A DNA stretch of 64,000 nucleotides, from NCBI RefSeq assembly GCF_900107595.1, contig NZ_FNQF01000008.1, positions 62,001-126,000 on the forward strand, read 5' to 3'. A model generated the notes under the pieces. That model was not told the DNA's origin. It worked only from the letters and a program-made list of their open reading frames with translations, and did not search any database. The position numbers and the translations under genes are program-made. Below are positions 35,520-44,718 of this stretch, piece after piece; position 1 is the first letter of the stretch, and each line of letters opens with the position of its first letter. The DNA is from Psychroflexus halocasei (lineage in GTDB: Bacteria > Bacteroidota > Bacteroidia > Flavobacteriales > Flavobacteriaceae).

Positions 35520-36861
35520 AATCAGTAAGAATTTCATTGAGAAAATAGAACGATTAATTGAAGAAAAAAATGATCGTGAATTATTAACGCATCTTGAGGA
35601 ACTTCACCACGCTGATATTGCCGAAATTTTAGACGAGTTACAACTCGACGAAGCAACCTATATCATCAAACTATTAGACAGTGATAAAACTGCTGAAGTT
35701 TTGATGGAAATTACTGAAGACGATAGAGAGAAAATACTTCAAAACCTAGATGCACAAGAGATTGCAGACGAAGTTGAAGAAATGGATACCGATGATGCTG
35801 CCGATATTATCGGAGAACTCAGTATCGATTTAAGAAAAGAGGTCATTGGTAAAATGTCTGATCGCGAACATGCTGAAGACATTATCGAGCTTTTAAATTA
35901 TCCTGAAGATTCCGCAGGTGGTTTAATGGCAAAAGAACTCATACGTGTTAATGAAAACTGGAGTGTAACAGGCTGCATGGAGGAAATGCGAGCTCAAGGC
36001 GAAAATGTCACACGTGTGCATTCCATTTATGTCGTAGATAATAAAGATAGACTTAAAGGCCGTTTATCACTTAAAGACTTGATTACCGCATCAAAAGATG
36101 CTCAGATTGTTGACATCTATATCACAAAAGTTGATTATGTGAATGTCCATACAAAAGGAGAAGAAGTGGCTAGAATAATGCAGAAGTATGACCTTGAAGC
36201 GATTCCTGTAGTTGATGAACTCAACAGATTGGTCGGAAGGATTACGATTGATGATATTGTTGATTTTATTCGTGAAGAAGCCGATCGTGATTACCAAATG
36301 GCAGCTGGTATTTCTGATGATGTTGAAGCAGATGCAAGTATGCTCGACATGATTAAAGCGCGTTTGCCATGGTTAATCTTGGCGCTTTTAGGTGGTTTTG
36401 TAGCCGTACATGTTGCTGGAACTTTTGAAAGTGCGATGACTAAATTTGGTGTATTATTTTTCTTTACGCCTCTCATCGCAGCGATGGCTGGAAACGTTGG
36501 TGTGCAATCTTCAGCGATTATGGTGCAAGGTATTGCTAATAATACATTAAAAGGTTCTCTATTTAAAAGAGTTCTTAAAGAAATGGGATTAAGCATCTTA
36601 AATGGACTTGCATTAGCTCTCATTTTACTAATCGGAACTCACTTTTTACTCGGACATCCTTACAGCATTGGGATCACGGTTTCTGTATCACTCATTTCTG
36701 TAATGATCATCGCTTCAATTATTGGCACTTTTGTACCCATTACTTTACACAAATACGGCATAGATCCTGCGTTAGCAACAGGCCCATTTATCACAACAAG
36801 TAATGATATTTGTGGTATATTGATCTACTTTACAATTGCCAAATTGATTTTAGGTTTTTAA
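35500..36861 (+). CDS. mgtE: Magnesium transporter MgtE
   Basis: A 453-residue Mg2+ channel/transporter. An N-terminal acidic helical domain (about 8-130, with repeated [16 protein letters not shown] motifs) precedes two CBS domains (about 135-260) that sense cytosolic Mg2+. Five membrane helices (about 285-450) follow, containing the pore region [21 protein letters not shown]. Three ATGs are close together: 35500, 35503 and 35509. The last gives MRFRISKNF, closest to family N-termini, and overlaps rsmA less. It is cotranscribed with rsmA. Confidence 0.95.
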   Translation: MMPMRFRISKNFIEKIERLIEEKNDRELLTHLEELHHADIAEILDELQLDEATYIIKLLDSDKTAEVLMEITEDDREKILQNLDAQEIADEVEEMDTDDAADIIGELSIDLRKEVIGKMSDREHAEDIIELLNYPEDSAGGLMAKELIRVNENWSVTGCMEEMRAQGENVTRVHSIYVVDNKDRLKGRLSLKDLITASKDAQIVDIYITKVDYVNVHTKGEEVARIMQKYDLEAIPVVDELNRLVGRITIDDIVDFIREEADRDYQMAAGISDDVEADASMLDMIKARLPWLILALLGGFVAVHVAGTFESAMTKFGVLFFFTPLIAAMAGNVGVQSSAIMVQGIANNTLKGSLFKRVLKEMGLSILNGLALALILLIGTHFLLGHPYSIGITVSVSLISVMIIASIIGTFVPITLHKYGIDPALATGPFITTSNDICGILIYFTIAKLILGF

Positions 36862-36945
36862 ATTCTTAATCCAAAAAAGCTTGATTTTTTCTTAAAATAT
36901 GATCAGCTATTGCACTTTATGTCAATTCAATTAAAAGGCTTTTTT

Positions 36946-36953
36946 TACATTTG
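36946..36953 (+). promoter_or_regulatory. -7 promoter box of lipB
   Basis: TACATTTG is an exact match, 17 bases before the lipB ATG. Confidence 0.6.
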
Positions 36954-36970
36954 TTTCCACAAATAAGATA

Positions 36971-37666
36971 ATGAATAAAAAGCTGCATTTACAAGAATTA
37001 GGTCTAAGAGATTATAAAGAAACTTGGGACTTACAAGAAGACTTATTCCAAGAAATCCTTGATACAAAAATTAAAAACAGACGTGAAGAAACTTCAATAA
37101 ATACACAAAATCACTTTTTATTTGTTGAGCATCCACACGTTTACACCTTAGGTAAAAATGGTGACATCAAGAATTTGCTGCTTTCTGAAGATCAGCTTAA
37201 AGAAAAAAATGCTAGTTTCTACCCGATCAATCGTGGTGGCGACATTACTTATCACGGTCCAGGACAAATTATTGGTTATCCTATTTTAGATCTCGAAAAC
37301 TTTTTTACTGATATCCATCGTTATCTTAGAACTTTAGAAGAAGTCATTATTTTGACACTTAAAGATTATGGTTTAAAGCCAGAAAGAAGCGAAGGCGAAA
37401 CTGGCGTTTGGCTTGATGTCGGCACTCCTTTTGCTAGAAAAATTTGTGCGATGGGCGTCAGAGCTTCTCGCTGGGTGACCATGCATGGTTTTGCACTCAA
37501 TGTCAATACAGATTTAGGCTACTTTGATCATATCGTTCCTTGCGGCATTAAAGACAAGGCTGTGACTTCGTTACAGGTCGAACTTGGTCATAAGGTTAAC
37601 GAAAATGAACTTAAAACTAAAATCAAAGCTAACTTTGAGAAGCTTTTTGAAGCTAAATTCGTTTAA
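36971..37666 (+). CDS. lipB: Octanoyl transferase (lipoyl synthesis)
   Basis: A 231-residue enzyme that moves octanoyl from acyl carrier protein to lipoyl domains, the first step of lipoate synthesis. Conserved blocks: [30 protein letters not shown] (about 82-100), the catalytic lysine in ARKICAMGV (about 156-164) and the acyl-accepting cysteine in IVPCGI (about 192-197). Length and start are normal. Monocistronic by position; lipA is not in the window. Confidence 0.96.
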   Translation: MNKKLHLQELGLRDYKETWDLQEDLFQEILDTKIKNRREETSINTQNHFLFVEHPHVYTLGKNGDIKNLLLSEDQLKEKNASFYPINRGGDITYHGPGQIIGYPILDLENFFTDIHRYLRTLEEVIILTLKDYGLKPERSEGETGVWLDVGTPFARKICAMGVRASRWVTMHGFALNVNTDLGYFDHIVPCGIKDKAVTSLQVELGHKVNENELKTKIKANFEKLFEAKFV

Positions 37667-37684
37667 AAACTCTTTATTTTAAAA

Positions 37685-40132
37685 CTAAAGTGATAATTGA
37701 TAAACCAAAACAGAATTGTTATCTCCTTTGGTGAGAATTTCATAACGGCCAGGCTCAATTTCTAAAATCTGAATTTCTGAACTCCCAAAAACAGGAAAAG
37801 CATTGATCAGTTCAGCGTCTTCATTAAATAAATAAATGTTCTGGCTTTGTTCATCAACCACAGAAATGAAAAGTTGTTCATTAAATTGATGTAATTGAGG
37901 CGTTAAATATAAGCCATAATCTAGCTTCAGTTTTTTATCATTAATATGTAATGTATTTTCAGAAAGAACGACGTAATTGCGATTATTAGCTGCAAAATGG
38001 TGACCATCATACCAATCTTCATCATTGAAATTCACTTTTCCTTCTTCTGAAACAGTCACTAATTGTCCTTCAGTATTCGTCCCTGCAAATTGATCATCAT
38101 ATCTGAAAAATTCGTTTTGTGAAGATTCAATTAATCTATCTTTTTTAACCCTAATATCTCCCACGCGATTCAAAATATAAACATCACTTTCTGTTTGTAC
38201 AAGAATGTAATCTTTATTGCTAATGCGTATATGTTTGGGTGGATTTATAATTTTGTCATCACTCGCGTGATATTTAAATCCTTTGACGTTTTTCCCTTCC
38301 TTATCATACATCAACATATTGTTGTTTTGCGTCACAACAAAGCGATATTTTCCATTGTTGGCATAATCGTAAATCTGCAAACCTTGTGTGATGATGTCAT
38401 TAAAAGACAAAGGAAAATGGCCGACGTCCTTTCCGTTTTTATCTAAAATGTAAAGTTTATTTTGTGTCACAAAAGCCATTTGAATTCTGGTGTTTTTGTA
38501 AATATCAAGCCATTGAATATCACCAACAATTTTGCTATCCAATTGTTTAGTCCATATTTTTTGACCTTTTGAACTCACCAAATGCAATTGATAATCTTCA
38601 TCCTGAACCGCGATATCACGCTGTCTTGTTCGCCAATTAATAAAATACGACGGCGATGTGATCAAGTCTTTTTCAAACTTGATTCTATTGACTTTCAGAT
38701 TGGAAGAAGAACCATTTTCAGTAGAACCAAAACTGAAATTGACATGTGTAAAACCCTTGTCATTGGTCAATTGAGCCAAACCAAACTTAAAAGATTCAGT
38801 TTTTAACGTCTTCCAAGATTTTTGATAAGCATCAGTTGATTTACCAGACAAATGAGATTTGAGATTTTCGTTTAAAAAACCAATTTGAACACTGTATGAA
38901 GAACGTAAATCATCGGCTGTTTCTTTATAATAGGAGGTTTTTGATAATATAGAATTATTCTTCAAGTTGACTAAAAGTGATTCTAATTGATCTAGCTTTT
39001 CAGCAAAAACAAAATGTCCTTGATGATTAACAACATAGTTGGTTTTAAGCTTAGGCAATAAAGGAGAAAAATGCTGAAATCCATCAAAATTATCAAGTTG
39101 ATAAATATTTTCTCCTCTAAACTCTTCAACTTGAGTTTCTGTTTGCAAAAACTCTTCTTCAAAGCCAAGCACATCATCAGGTTTAAAATCTATCAGGTAA
39201 TAATTATCAATTTTAATGATACCAAATTCAGCAGGATATTGACCTATGCGATGCTTAATAATATCGTCTGTATAACCTAGCTGTCTTCTCTTTTGTTGTA
39301 AATTTTTAAAGCTTTTAACTGAAAAGTTTACAAAATAGCTTGCGTTTAAAGGGACAATTTCTGCAAAATTTGAATTTTCAGTTGTATTCCCTTCAAGGGT
39401 TTCAAACTTTGAATGTTTATTTTCTTGTGAAATAACAACGCCGCTAGACCAAATCTTTTGAGTTTCAAGATCTGTATCTAAAACCATCCATTTCCCATAA
39501 TTTTCATAATCGAAATCCAGCGATTGAAAATGAGATTTAGCCAATAAGTCAACATGATCAAGACTCACATAGATACTTAAATCTCGAGAACGACTTGCTT
39601 TTTTGGCTTTAAAAAAAGCTGAACCAAGGTCTAAATTGTTTTTAGAATTTCGAATAATATTTTCAAGTGTCAACTTTGAAGTACTGATCACTTGGTGACC
39701 TGATAATTCTGATAAATAAAAATCCTTTTGATCAATTTGAACTTTTTGAATAGCTATACCATCATAAGTTTCAGAAGATTTTTGTTCAATGACACCAGCT
39801 TTAAAAAATTCAGAAGTCGTGTTAACAATAAATGTAAAAGCAAAATCTTTTGTACCAATAGCAGAAATACTTAACAAACCAGATAACTTCGGATCAACAG
39901 ATTGAAGTAAATCGAATTTATCTTTGAGGTCAACAATAAGTTTTGACTCCATATTTGAAGCCAAAAATTCATTCTGATTTAAGTTTTCATTTAAATCTTC
40001 TAGCGATTGAATATCAAAAACCAAAATACTTTTAAGCGGCAATAAATGATAGGAATCCGATGAAGTTGACTGTGAAGAATCTTGACAAGAAGCAACAATT
40101 AGAACAAGAAATAGAATTAATATTTTCTTCAT
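37685..40132 (-). CDS. Large lipoprotein of unknown function with propeller-like C-terminal half
   Basis: An 815-residue envelope protein. MKKILILFLVLIVASCQ is a lipoprotein signal with lipobox VASC (cysteine at residue 16). The first ~460 residues resemble long alpha/beta repeats and show no known motif. The C-terminal part (about 495-815) has repeating strands such as HLVSSKGQKIWTKQL and LYILDKNGKDVG, as in beta-propellers. The gene lies just after rnhB on the minus strand (68-base gap) and has its own exact -7 box. I do not recognise a named family; no enzyme motif is seen. Confidence 0.65.
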   Translation of the reverse strand: MKKILILFLVLIVASCQDSSQSTSSDSYHLLPLKSILVFDIQSLEDLNENLNQNEFLASNMESKLIVDLKDKFDLLQSVDPKLSGLLSISAIGTKDFAFTFIVNTTSEFFKAGVIEQKSSETYDGIAIQKVQIDQKDFYLSELSGHQVISTSKLTLENIIRNSKNNLDLGSAFFKAKKASRSRDLSIYVSLDHVDLLAKSHFQSLDFDYENYGKWMVLDTDLETQKIWSSGVVISQENKHSKFETLEGNTTENSNFAEIVPLNASYFVNFSVKSFKNLQQKRRQLGYTDDIIKHRIGQYPAEFGIIKIDNYYLIDFKPDDVLGFEEEFLQTETQVEEFRGENIYQLDNFDGFQHFSPLLPKLKTNYVVNHQGHFVFAEKLDQLESLLVNLKNNSILSKTSYYKETADDLRSSYSVQIGFLNENLKSHLSGKSTDAYQKSWKTLKTESFKFGLAQLTNDKGFTHVNFSFGSTENGSSSNLKVNRIKFEKDLITSPSYFINWRTRQRDIAVQDEDYQLHLVSSKGQKIWTKQLDSKIVGDIQWLDIYKNTRIQMAFVTQNKLYILDKNGKDVGHFPLSFNDIITQGLQIYDYANNGKYRFVVTQNNNMLMYDKEGKNVKGFKYHASDDKIINPPKHIRISNKDYILVQTESDVYILNRVGDIRVKKDRLIESSQNEFFRYDDQFAGTNTEGQLVTVSEEGKVNFNDEDWYDGHHFAANNRNYVVLSENTLHINDKKLKLDYGLYLTPQLHQFNEQLFISVVDEQSQNIYLFNEDAELINAFPVFGSSEIQILEIEPGRYEILTKGDNNSVLVYQLSL

Positions 40133-40155
40133 AGCATAGACACCTTTACGATGAG

Positions 40156-40163
40156 CAAAGTTA
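40156..40163 (-). promoter_or_regulatory. -7 promoter box of the large lipoprotein gene
   Basis: The minus-strand reading is TAACTTTG, an exact match, 23 bases before the ATG at 40132. Confidence 0.5.
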
Positions 40164-40200
40164 ACAAACTCAAGATTTATAAAGATAATAAAATGAATTT

Positions 40201-40800
40201 TTAAAGTTCCATTTTTAATTGCTCAGGTAATAATTTAAAACTCTGCCTGTGATACTTTGTGGAACCGTATTCAAGAATTGCTTTTCTGTGAGCTTGTGTC
40301 GGATAACCTTTGTTTTTATGCCAATCATAAACAGGAAACTCTTCTGAAATTCTCTGCATAAAATCATCTCTAGCCGTTTTAGCTAAAACTGAAGCCGCAG
40401 CAATATTCATGTATTTTGCATCTCCTTTAACGACGCATTGGTGTTTTAAATCTTTATAAGGTTTAAATTTATTTCCATCAACAGCAATAAACTCAGGTTG
40501 TGGTTTTAATTTTTCAACAGCTTTGTGCATTGCTAAAATTGACGCATTCAGAATATTAATTTCATCAATTTCATCCATCATCACATGAGCTATAGCATAA
40601 ACAACAGCTTCTCTCTGAATAATTTCTCGCAAAATCAATCTTTTTTTCTCACTTAATTGTTTAGAATCATTGAGTAAATCATTTTTAAAATTGACTGGCA
40701 AAATCACAGCTGCCGCCGTTACTGGTCCCGATAAGCAACCTCTGCCTGCTTCATCTGTGCCGCATTCTATTAACTGATTTTGAAATTGTAATTTAAGCAT
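40201..40800 (-). CDS. rnhB: Ribonuclease HII
   Basis: A 199-residue nuclease that cuts RNA in RNA-DNA hybrids, including single ribonucleotides. The active-site acidic residues are in CGTDEAGRGCLSGPV (about 13-27), at VDGNKF (about 99) and in the late ASVLAKTARDDFM block. Length is normal. An exact -7 box at 40805-40812 is only 4 bases before the ATG, implying a nearly leaderless mRNA. Confidence 0.95.
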   Translation of the reverse strand: MLKLQFQNQLIECGTDEAGRGCLSGPVTAAAVILPVNFKNDLLNDSKQLSEKKRLILREIIQREAVVYAIAHVMMDEIDEINILNASILAMHKAVEKLKPQPEFIAVDGNKFKPYKDLKHQCVVKGDAKYMNIAAASVLAKTARDDFMQRISEEFPVYDWHKNKGYPTQAHRKAILEYGSTKYHRQSFKLLPEQLKMEL

Positions 40801-40804
40801 CTCA

Positions 40805-40812
40805 CAAATGTA
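40805..40812 (-). promoter_or_regulatory. -7 promoter box of rnhB
   Basis: The minus-strand reading is TACATTTG, an exact match. With start about 6 bases downstream, the ATG at 40800 would be at or next to the 5' end. Confidence 0.5.
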
Positions 40813-40876
40813 AACATTTCAGAAAGTATTGGTTGTCTTTAAGTTATTTTTAGAAACGGCTTTCATGAAAAAATGA

Positions 40877-40884
40877 TACTTTTG
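40877..40884 (+). promoter_or_regulatory. -7 promoter box of the putative porin gene
   Basis: TACTTTTG is an exact match, 17 bases before the ATG at 40902. Confidence 0.55.
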
Positions 40885-40901
40885 CGCTTGTAAATAGAAA
40901 G

Positions 40902-42866
40902 ATGAGATTAGTCCTTATAACGTTTTTATTCCTTTTTGCATTAAGCGCATCTGCACAACGCAAGCTTACTGGTACTAGCTTGCCAGATACGAGACTTGGT
41001 GGCAAAAATAATAACGAAGAAGATAACAAAAAGAAAACCAAGGATGTAGAAACAGAAGTGGAAAGCTATAAAATCATTTCTATTGAAAATGATACAACCT
41101 ACGTTGATACAAGCCTAACAATTCAGAAAGCTTACAAATACAACTATTTAAGGCGTGATGATTTTGGTTTGTTAGCTTTTCAGAATATCGGACAAACTTT
41201 CAATCGTCTTACTTACGATTTTGATGACCTATCAAATTCGCCGAAATTTGGAGCACGCGCCAGACATTTCAATTTCATGGAAGCCAAAGACATTAATTAT
41301 TATCGTGTGCCAACGCCTTTTACTGAGCTTTACTTTAAAACAGTTTTCGAACAAGGTCAGAATGTTGATGCATTTTTCACAACTAACATTAAACCAAATG
41401 TCAATTTATCTATAGCTTACAAAGGTTTGCGCTCTTTAGGAAATTACCAAAATTCTCTCACGAGCACAGGTAATTTACGAATGACTTTAAATTACAACAC
41501 AAAAAATGAGCGCTATTATGCCAAAACGCATTTTGTTGCTCAAGATTTGATGAACCAAGAAAACGGTGGTTTAACCGCTGAAGGTGAACGTCTATATATA
41601 GAAGAAATTCCAGAATATGATGAGCGTTCATCAGTTGCTGTACAATATCAAAATGCAGAAAATCAATTAGATGGCAAGCGCTTTTATCTTGATCATTTTT
41701 ACAAATTAAAAGCAGGAGATTCATTAAGTCGATACGAGATAAGAATTAATCATCGCCTTAATTTTTCTGATAAAGAATACCGTTTCCAGCAGAAACAAGC
41801 CACTAATATTTATGGAGAAACTTATGAAAATAAAGATCTCTACAACGAAGTTGAATACCAATATATTAAAAACCAAGTTGGCGCCAGCTACTTTCAGCCA
41901 GATTTAGGGACTTTAGAAGGTTTTATCGAACATACTGATTATAATTATGGCTATCAATCTGTGGTTTTAAAAGACAATGAAATCATCCCAAACAGAATTA
42001 AAGAAGATGTTGTTGGTATTGGTGGAAAATATCAAAATCAAATTGCTGGGATTAAGCTTAAAGCTCAAGCTGTTTACAACCTTAGCGACAGCTTTGAAGG
42101 TTACGATTTAAAAGCTAATGCAGCTTACAAAATCGATTCTCTAAACAGCGTACAAGCCGGAATTAAATTAAATTCTGCTAGACCAAACTTCAATACTTTA
42201 CTATTTCAAAACGATTATAAAAATTACAATTGGCATAATCCTGATTTTTCTAATATTGAAACACAAAGCCTTTCAGCATCGATTAATAGCGAGAAATTCG
42301 GAGATTATAAAGCAAGTTTAACGCAAATTAATAACTACACATATTTTGGTTTAATCGATAATCCAGATACTTCTTCTTCTATTGATTCATTGGTAAAACC
42401 TATGCAAAGCGGGAAAGAAGTGCGCTACTTTAAACTTCAAGCTTCTAAAGATTTTGAGCTTGGCAAGTTTGCATTGGCCAACGATGTGATTTACCAAAAT
42501 GTTTTATCTGGCGAAAGTGCTTTTCATGTACCTGAATTCGTGACGAGACAATCAATCTATTATAAAGATTATTGGTTCCAAAAAGCTTTATACCTACAAA
42601 CTGGTTTTACTTTTAATTATTTCACTGATTTTAAATCAGATGGATATGATCCCATTTTAGCTGAATTTTTTGTTACGAATCAAGATTTTAAAAGTTTTTA
42701 CACACTTGATTTCTTTTTTAATGCTAAAGTGAGAACTGCACGACTGTATTTTAAATTAGAAAACTTCACAACATTATTGGAAGGCAATAACAACTTTGCT
42801 GCACCTCGACATCCATACCGTGATTTTGCGATACGCTTTGGAATCGTCTGGAATTTCTTTATGTAA
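40902..42866 (+). CDS. Putative porin, outer-membrane barrel
   Basis: A 654-residue protein with a signal peptide (1-18, SASAQ). After a charged linker (about 30-50) comes a beta-strand-rich body (about 80-654) ending DFAIRFGIVWNFFM, aromatic at the end as in outer-membrane barrels. YDFDDLSNSPKFGARARHFNF and the final HPYRDFAIRFGIVW match the Bacteroidota putative-porin family (Porin_10). It is larger than classic 16-18-strand porins. Substrate not known. Divergent from rnhB; the following glycosyltransferase has its own promoter box. Confidence 0.82.
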   Translation: MRLVLITFLFLFALSASAQRKLTGTSLPDTRLGGKNNNEEDNKKKTKDVETEVESYKIISIENDTTYVDTSLTIQKAYKYNYLRRDDFGLLAFQNIGQTFNRLTYDFDDLSNSPKFGARARHFNFMEAKDINYYRVPTPFTELYFKTVFEQGQNVDAFFTTNIKPNVNLSIAYKGLRSLGNYQNSLTSTGNLRMTLNYNTKNERYYAKTHFVAQDLMNQENGGLTAEGERLYIEEIPEYDERSSVAVQYQNAENQLDGKRFYLDHFYKLKAGDSLSRYEIRINHRLNFSDKEYRFQQKQATNIYGETYENKDLYNEVEYQYIKNQVGASYFQPDLGTLEGFIEHTDYNYGYQSVVLKDNEIIPNRIKEDVVGIGGKYQNQIAGIKLKAQAVYNLSDSFEGYDLKANAAYKIDSLNSVQAGIKLNSARPNFNTLLFQNDYKNYNWHNPDFSNIETQSLSASINSEKFGDYKASLTQINNYTYFGLIDNPDTSSSIDSLVKPMQSGKEVRYFKLQASKDFELGKFALANDVIYQNVLSGESAFHVPEFVTRQSIYYKDYWFQKALYLQTGFTFNYFTDFKSDGYDPILAEFFVTNQDFKSFYTLDFFFNAKVRTARLYFKLENFTTLLEGNNNFAAPRHPYRDFAIRFGIVWNFFM

Positions 42867-42915
42867 AATTTCATTAAAACCATCCTTTTATTTGAAGCTT
42901 ACAAGCTTTTAACCG

Positions 42916-42923
42916 TACTTTTG
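42916..42923 (+). promoter_or_regulatory. -7 promoter box of the glycosyltransferase gene
   Basis: TACTTTTG is an exact match, 46 bases before the ATG at 42970. Confidence 0.5.
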
Positions 42924-42969
42924 AAAATTGAGTTGATCTCAGCTTTTCTTCACATTTAAAATAAAGTAT

Positions 42970-44208
42970 ATGACAGGGAAAAAGTTGTTAATTATCGGTT
43001 TTGTTTGGCCTGAACCAAACTCTTCAGCTGCAGGAAGTCGGATGATGCAGTTGATTCGTCTTTTTTTATCTAAAAAATTTGAAATTATTTATGCTTCTCC
43101 CGCTAAAGATTCTGTACACGCTGAAGACTTATCGGATTATAAAATTCAAACACAACAGATTTCAGCTAACAACTCTGATTTTGATGATTATATAAAAAAA
43201 CTCAATCCTAGTCATGTTCTTTTTGATCGTTTTATGATGGAGGAACAATTCGGTTGGCGAATCGCTGAAAATTGCCCAGATGCTATTCGGATTTTAGACA
43301 CACAAGATTTACATTTCTTCAGAAAAGCACGTCAACGGGCTTATGAGCAAAAACAAAATTTCGTCAAATCTTCATTATTAACAGATGAAGCCAAAAGAGA
43401 AATTGCGTCGATGTATAGATCAGATTTAAGTTTGATTATTTCTCAAACTGAAATGCAACTTCTTATCAAGCATTTCAAAATAGACAAAAAACTCCTCCTC
43501 TATCTTCCTTTTCTGGTTGATCAGAAATTGATACAAAAAGAAAATCTTCCTGCTTTTGAAGAGCGTCAAGATTTTGTAAGTATCGGTAACTTTTTACATC
43601 CGCCTAATTTTGATAAAACAAAATTCTTAAAAGAAGAAATCTGGCCATTAATCAAGAAGAAATTACCAGAAGCAAGACTCTTTATTTACGGCGCTTATAC
43701 ATCACAAAAAGTCGAACAACTCCATCAACCTAAAGATGATTTTTACATTATGGGACGCGCTGCAGATGCCGTTGGCGTCATTAGAGAATCACGCGTTTTA
43801 CTTGCTCCATTACGCTTTGGTGCTGGTTTAAAAGGAAAATTTATTGATGGGATGCGTGCAGGAACGCCAGCAATCACGACAATTATTGGTGCAGAAGGTA
43901 TTTGCGGAGACTTGCCATGGTGTGGCGAAATAGCGAATGAACCTCAACTGATTGCTGAACAAGCTGTCAAACTTTATACAAATAAAAAAAGATGGACTTT
44001 AGCTCAAAAAAATGGATTCCAGATTCTTGAAAAACGTTTTAAAGCAAGCACTTTTAAAAGTATCTTTTTTAAACGTTTAAACAAGCTTGAGAAAGAGCTT
44101 AGTCAAAACAGGCAAGAGAATTTTGTTGGACAAATGTTGATGCACCACAGCCATCAAAGCACAAAATACATGTCTAGATGGATAGAAGAGAAAAATAAGA
44201 AGAAGTGA
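42970..44208 (+). CDS. GT4-like glycosyltransferase
   Basis: A 412-residue GT-B-fold protein. The N-terminal half starts GKKLLIIGFVWPEPNSSAAGSRMMQLI and contains ILDTQDLHFFRKARQ. The C-terminal half has SIGNFLHPPNFD, then LLAPLRFGAGLKGKFIDGMRAGTPAITT(about 275-302), the nucleotide-sugar binding region of GT4-like enzymes. Donor and acceptor cannot be inferred. It is a lone gene without neighbours for polysaccharide synthesis, so it may act on a housekeeping glycan or a protein. Confidence 0.82.
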   Translation: MTGKKLLIIGFVWPEPNSSAAGSRMMQLIRLFLSKKFEIIYASPAKDSVHAEDLSDYKIQTQQISANNSDFDDYIKKLNPSHVLFDRFMMEEQFGWRIAENCPDAIRILDTQDLHFFRKARQRAYEQKQNFVKSSLLTDEAKREIASMYRSDLSLIISQTEMQLLIKHFKIDKKLLLYLPFLVDQKLIQKENLPAFEERQDFVSIGNFLHPPNFDKTKFLKEEIWPLIKKKLPEARLFIYGAYTSQKVEQLHQPKDDFYIMGRAADAVGVIRESRVLLAPLRFGAGLKGKFIDGMRAGTPAITTIIGAEGICGDLPWCGEIANEPQLIAEQAVKLYTNKKRWTLAQKNGFQILEKRFKASTFKSIFFKRLNKLEKELSQNRQENFVGQMLMHHSHQSTKYMSRWIEEKNKKK

Positions 44209-44211
44209 AAT

Positions 44212-44718
44212 TTACTTTTTCTTAAAGAATAAAGCGAGTATTGCTGACCAAAACACGCCTGTTGCTAAATTGCCAAACATGGCTTGCTTTGATAATGAAT
44301 TCATGTTATACAAACTTTTTGCAGAATCTTCTTCCATGCCTTTGCCGACACCTTGTTCAATTGCAGTTGTTACAAAATCTGGCGAAACGAATTCCGTTAA
44401 TGCGTAAACAATCACAGGTGATAAAGCTGCGATAAGAACAGAAAGAACAACACCTGAGAAAAAAGCTTTACGCCACTCGATATTGCCATCAAAAAACTTT
44501 TCGCTTTTTTCTCTCATATTAAAATAAGTGACAGCAACTTGAGGAACAACCATAATCATGCTGTAAACCGCATAACGAGAAGCACCACTTGAGTGCCACC
44601 CAAAGGCTTTCTCTGCATATAACCAAAGAAAATTGAGCAATGTATAAAACATTGCCCATTTGAATTCTATTCTAAAATTTTTCAATTTTATAAATTTTAA
44701 TGGTTTTTTAAAACCCAC
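44212..44718 (-). CDS. DUF4199 family membrane protein
   Basis: A small membrane protein with four hydrophobic segments (about 24-40, 48-66, 87-108 and 147-163 in the longest version), matching DUF4199. The longest ORF (168 residues) starts with GTG at 44718 and overlaps the secA stop by 22 bases. A TTG at 44685 gives [17 protein letters not shown], closer to family N-termini. Either way it directly follows secA and is probably cotranscribed. Function unknown. Confidence 0.78.
   Translation of the reverse strand: MGFKKPLKFIKLKNFRIEFKWAMFYTLLNFLWLYAEKAFGWHSSGASRYAVYSMIMVVPQVAVTYFNMREKSEKFFDGNIEWRKAFFSGVVLSVLIAALSPVIVYALTEFVSPDFVTTAIEQGVGKGMEEDSAKSLYNMNSLSKQAMFGNLATGVFWSAILALFFKKK

Noticed and set aside
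36291-36623. 110-codon antisense frame in mgtE
   Set aside because: It is opposite the conserved MgtE membrane helices, and its composition mirrors them. No promoter or family support.
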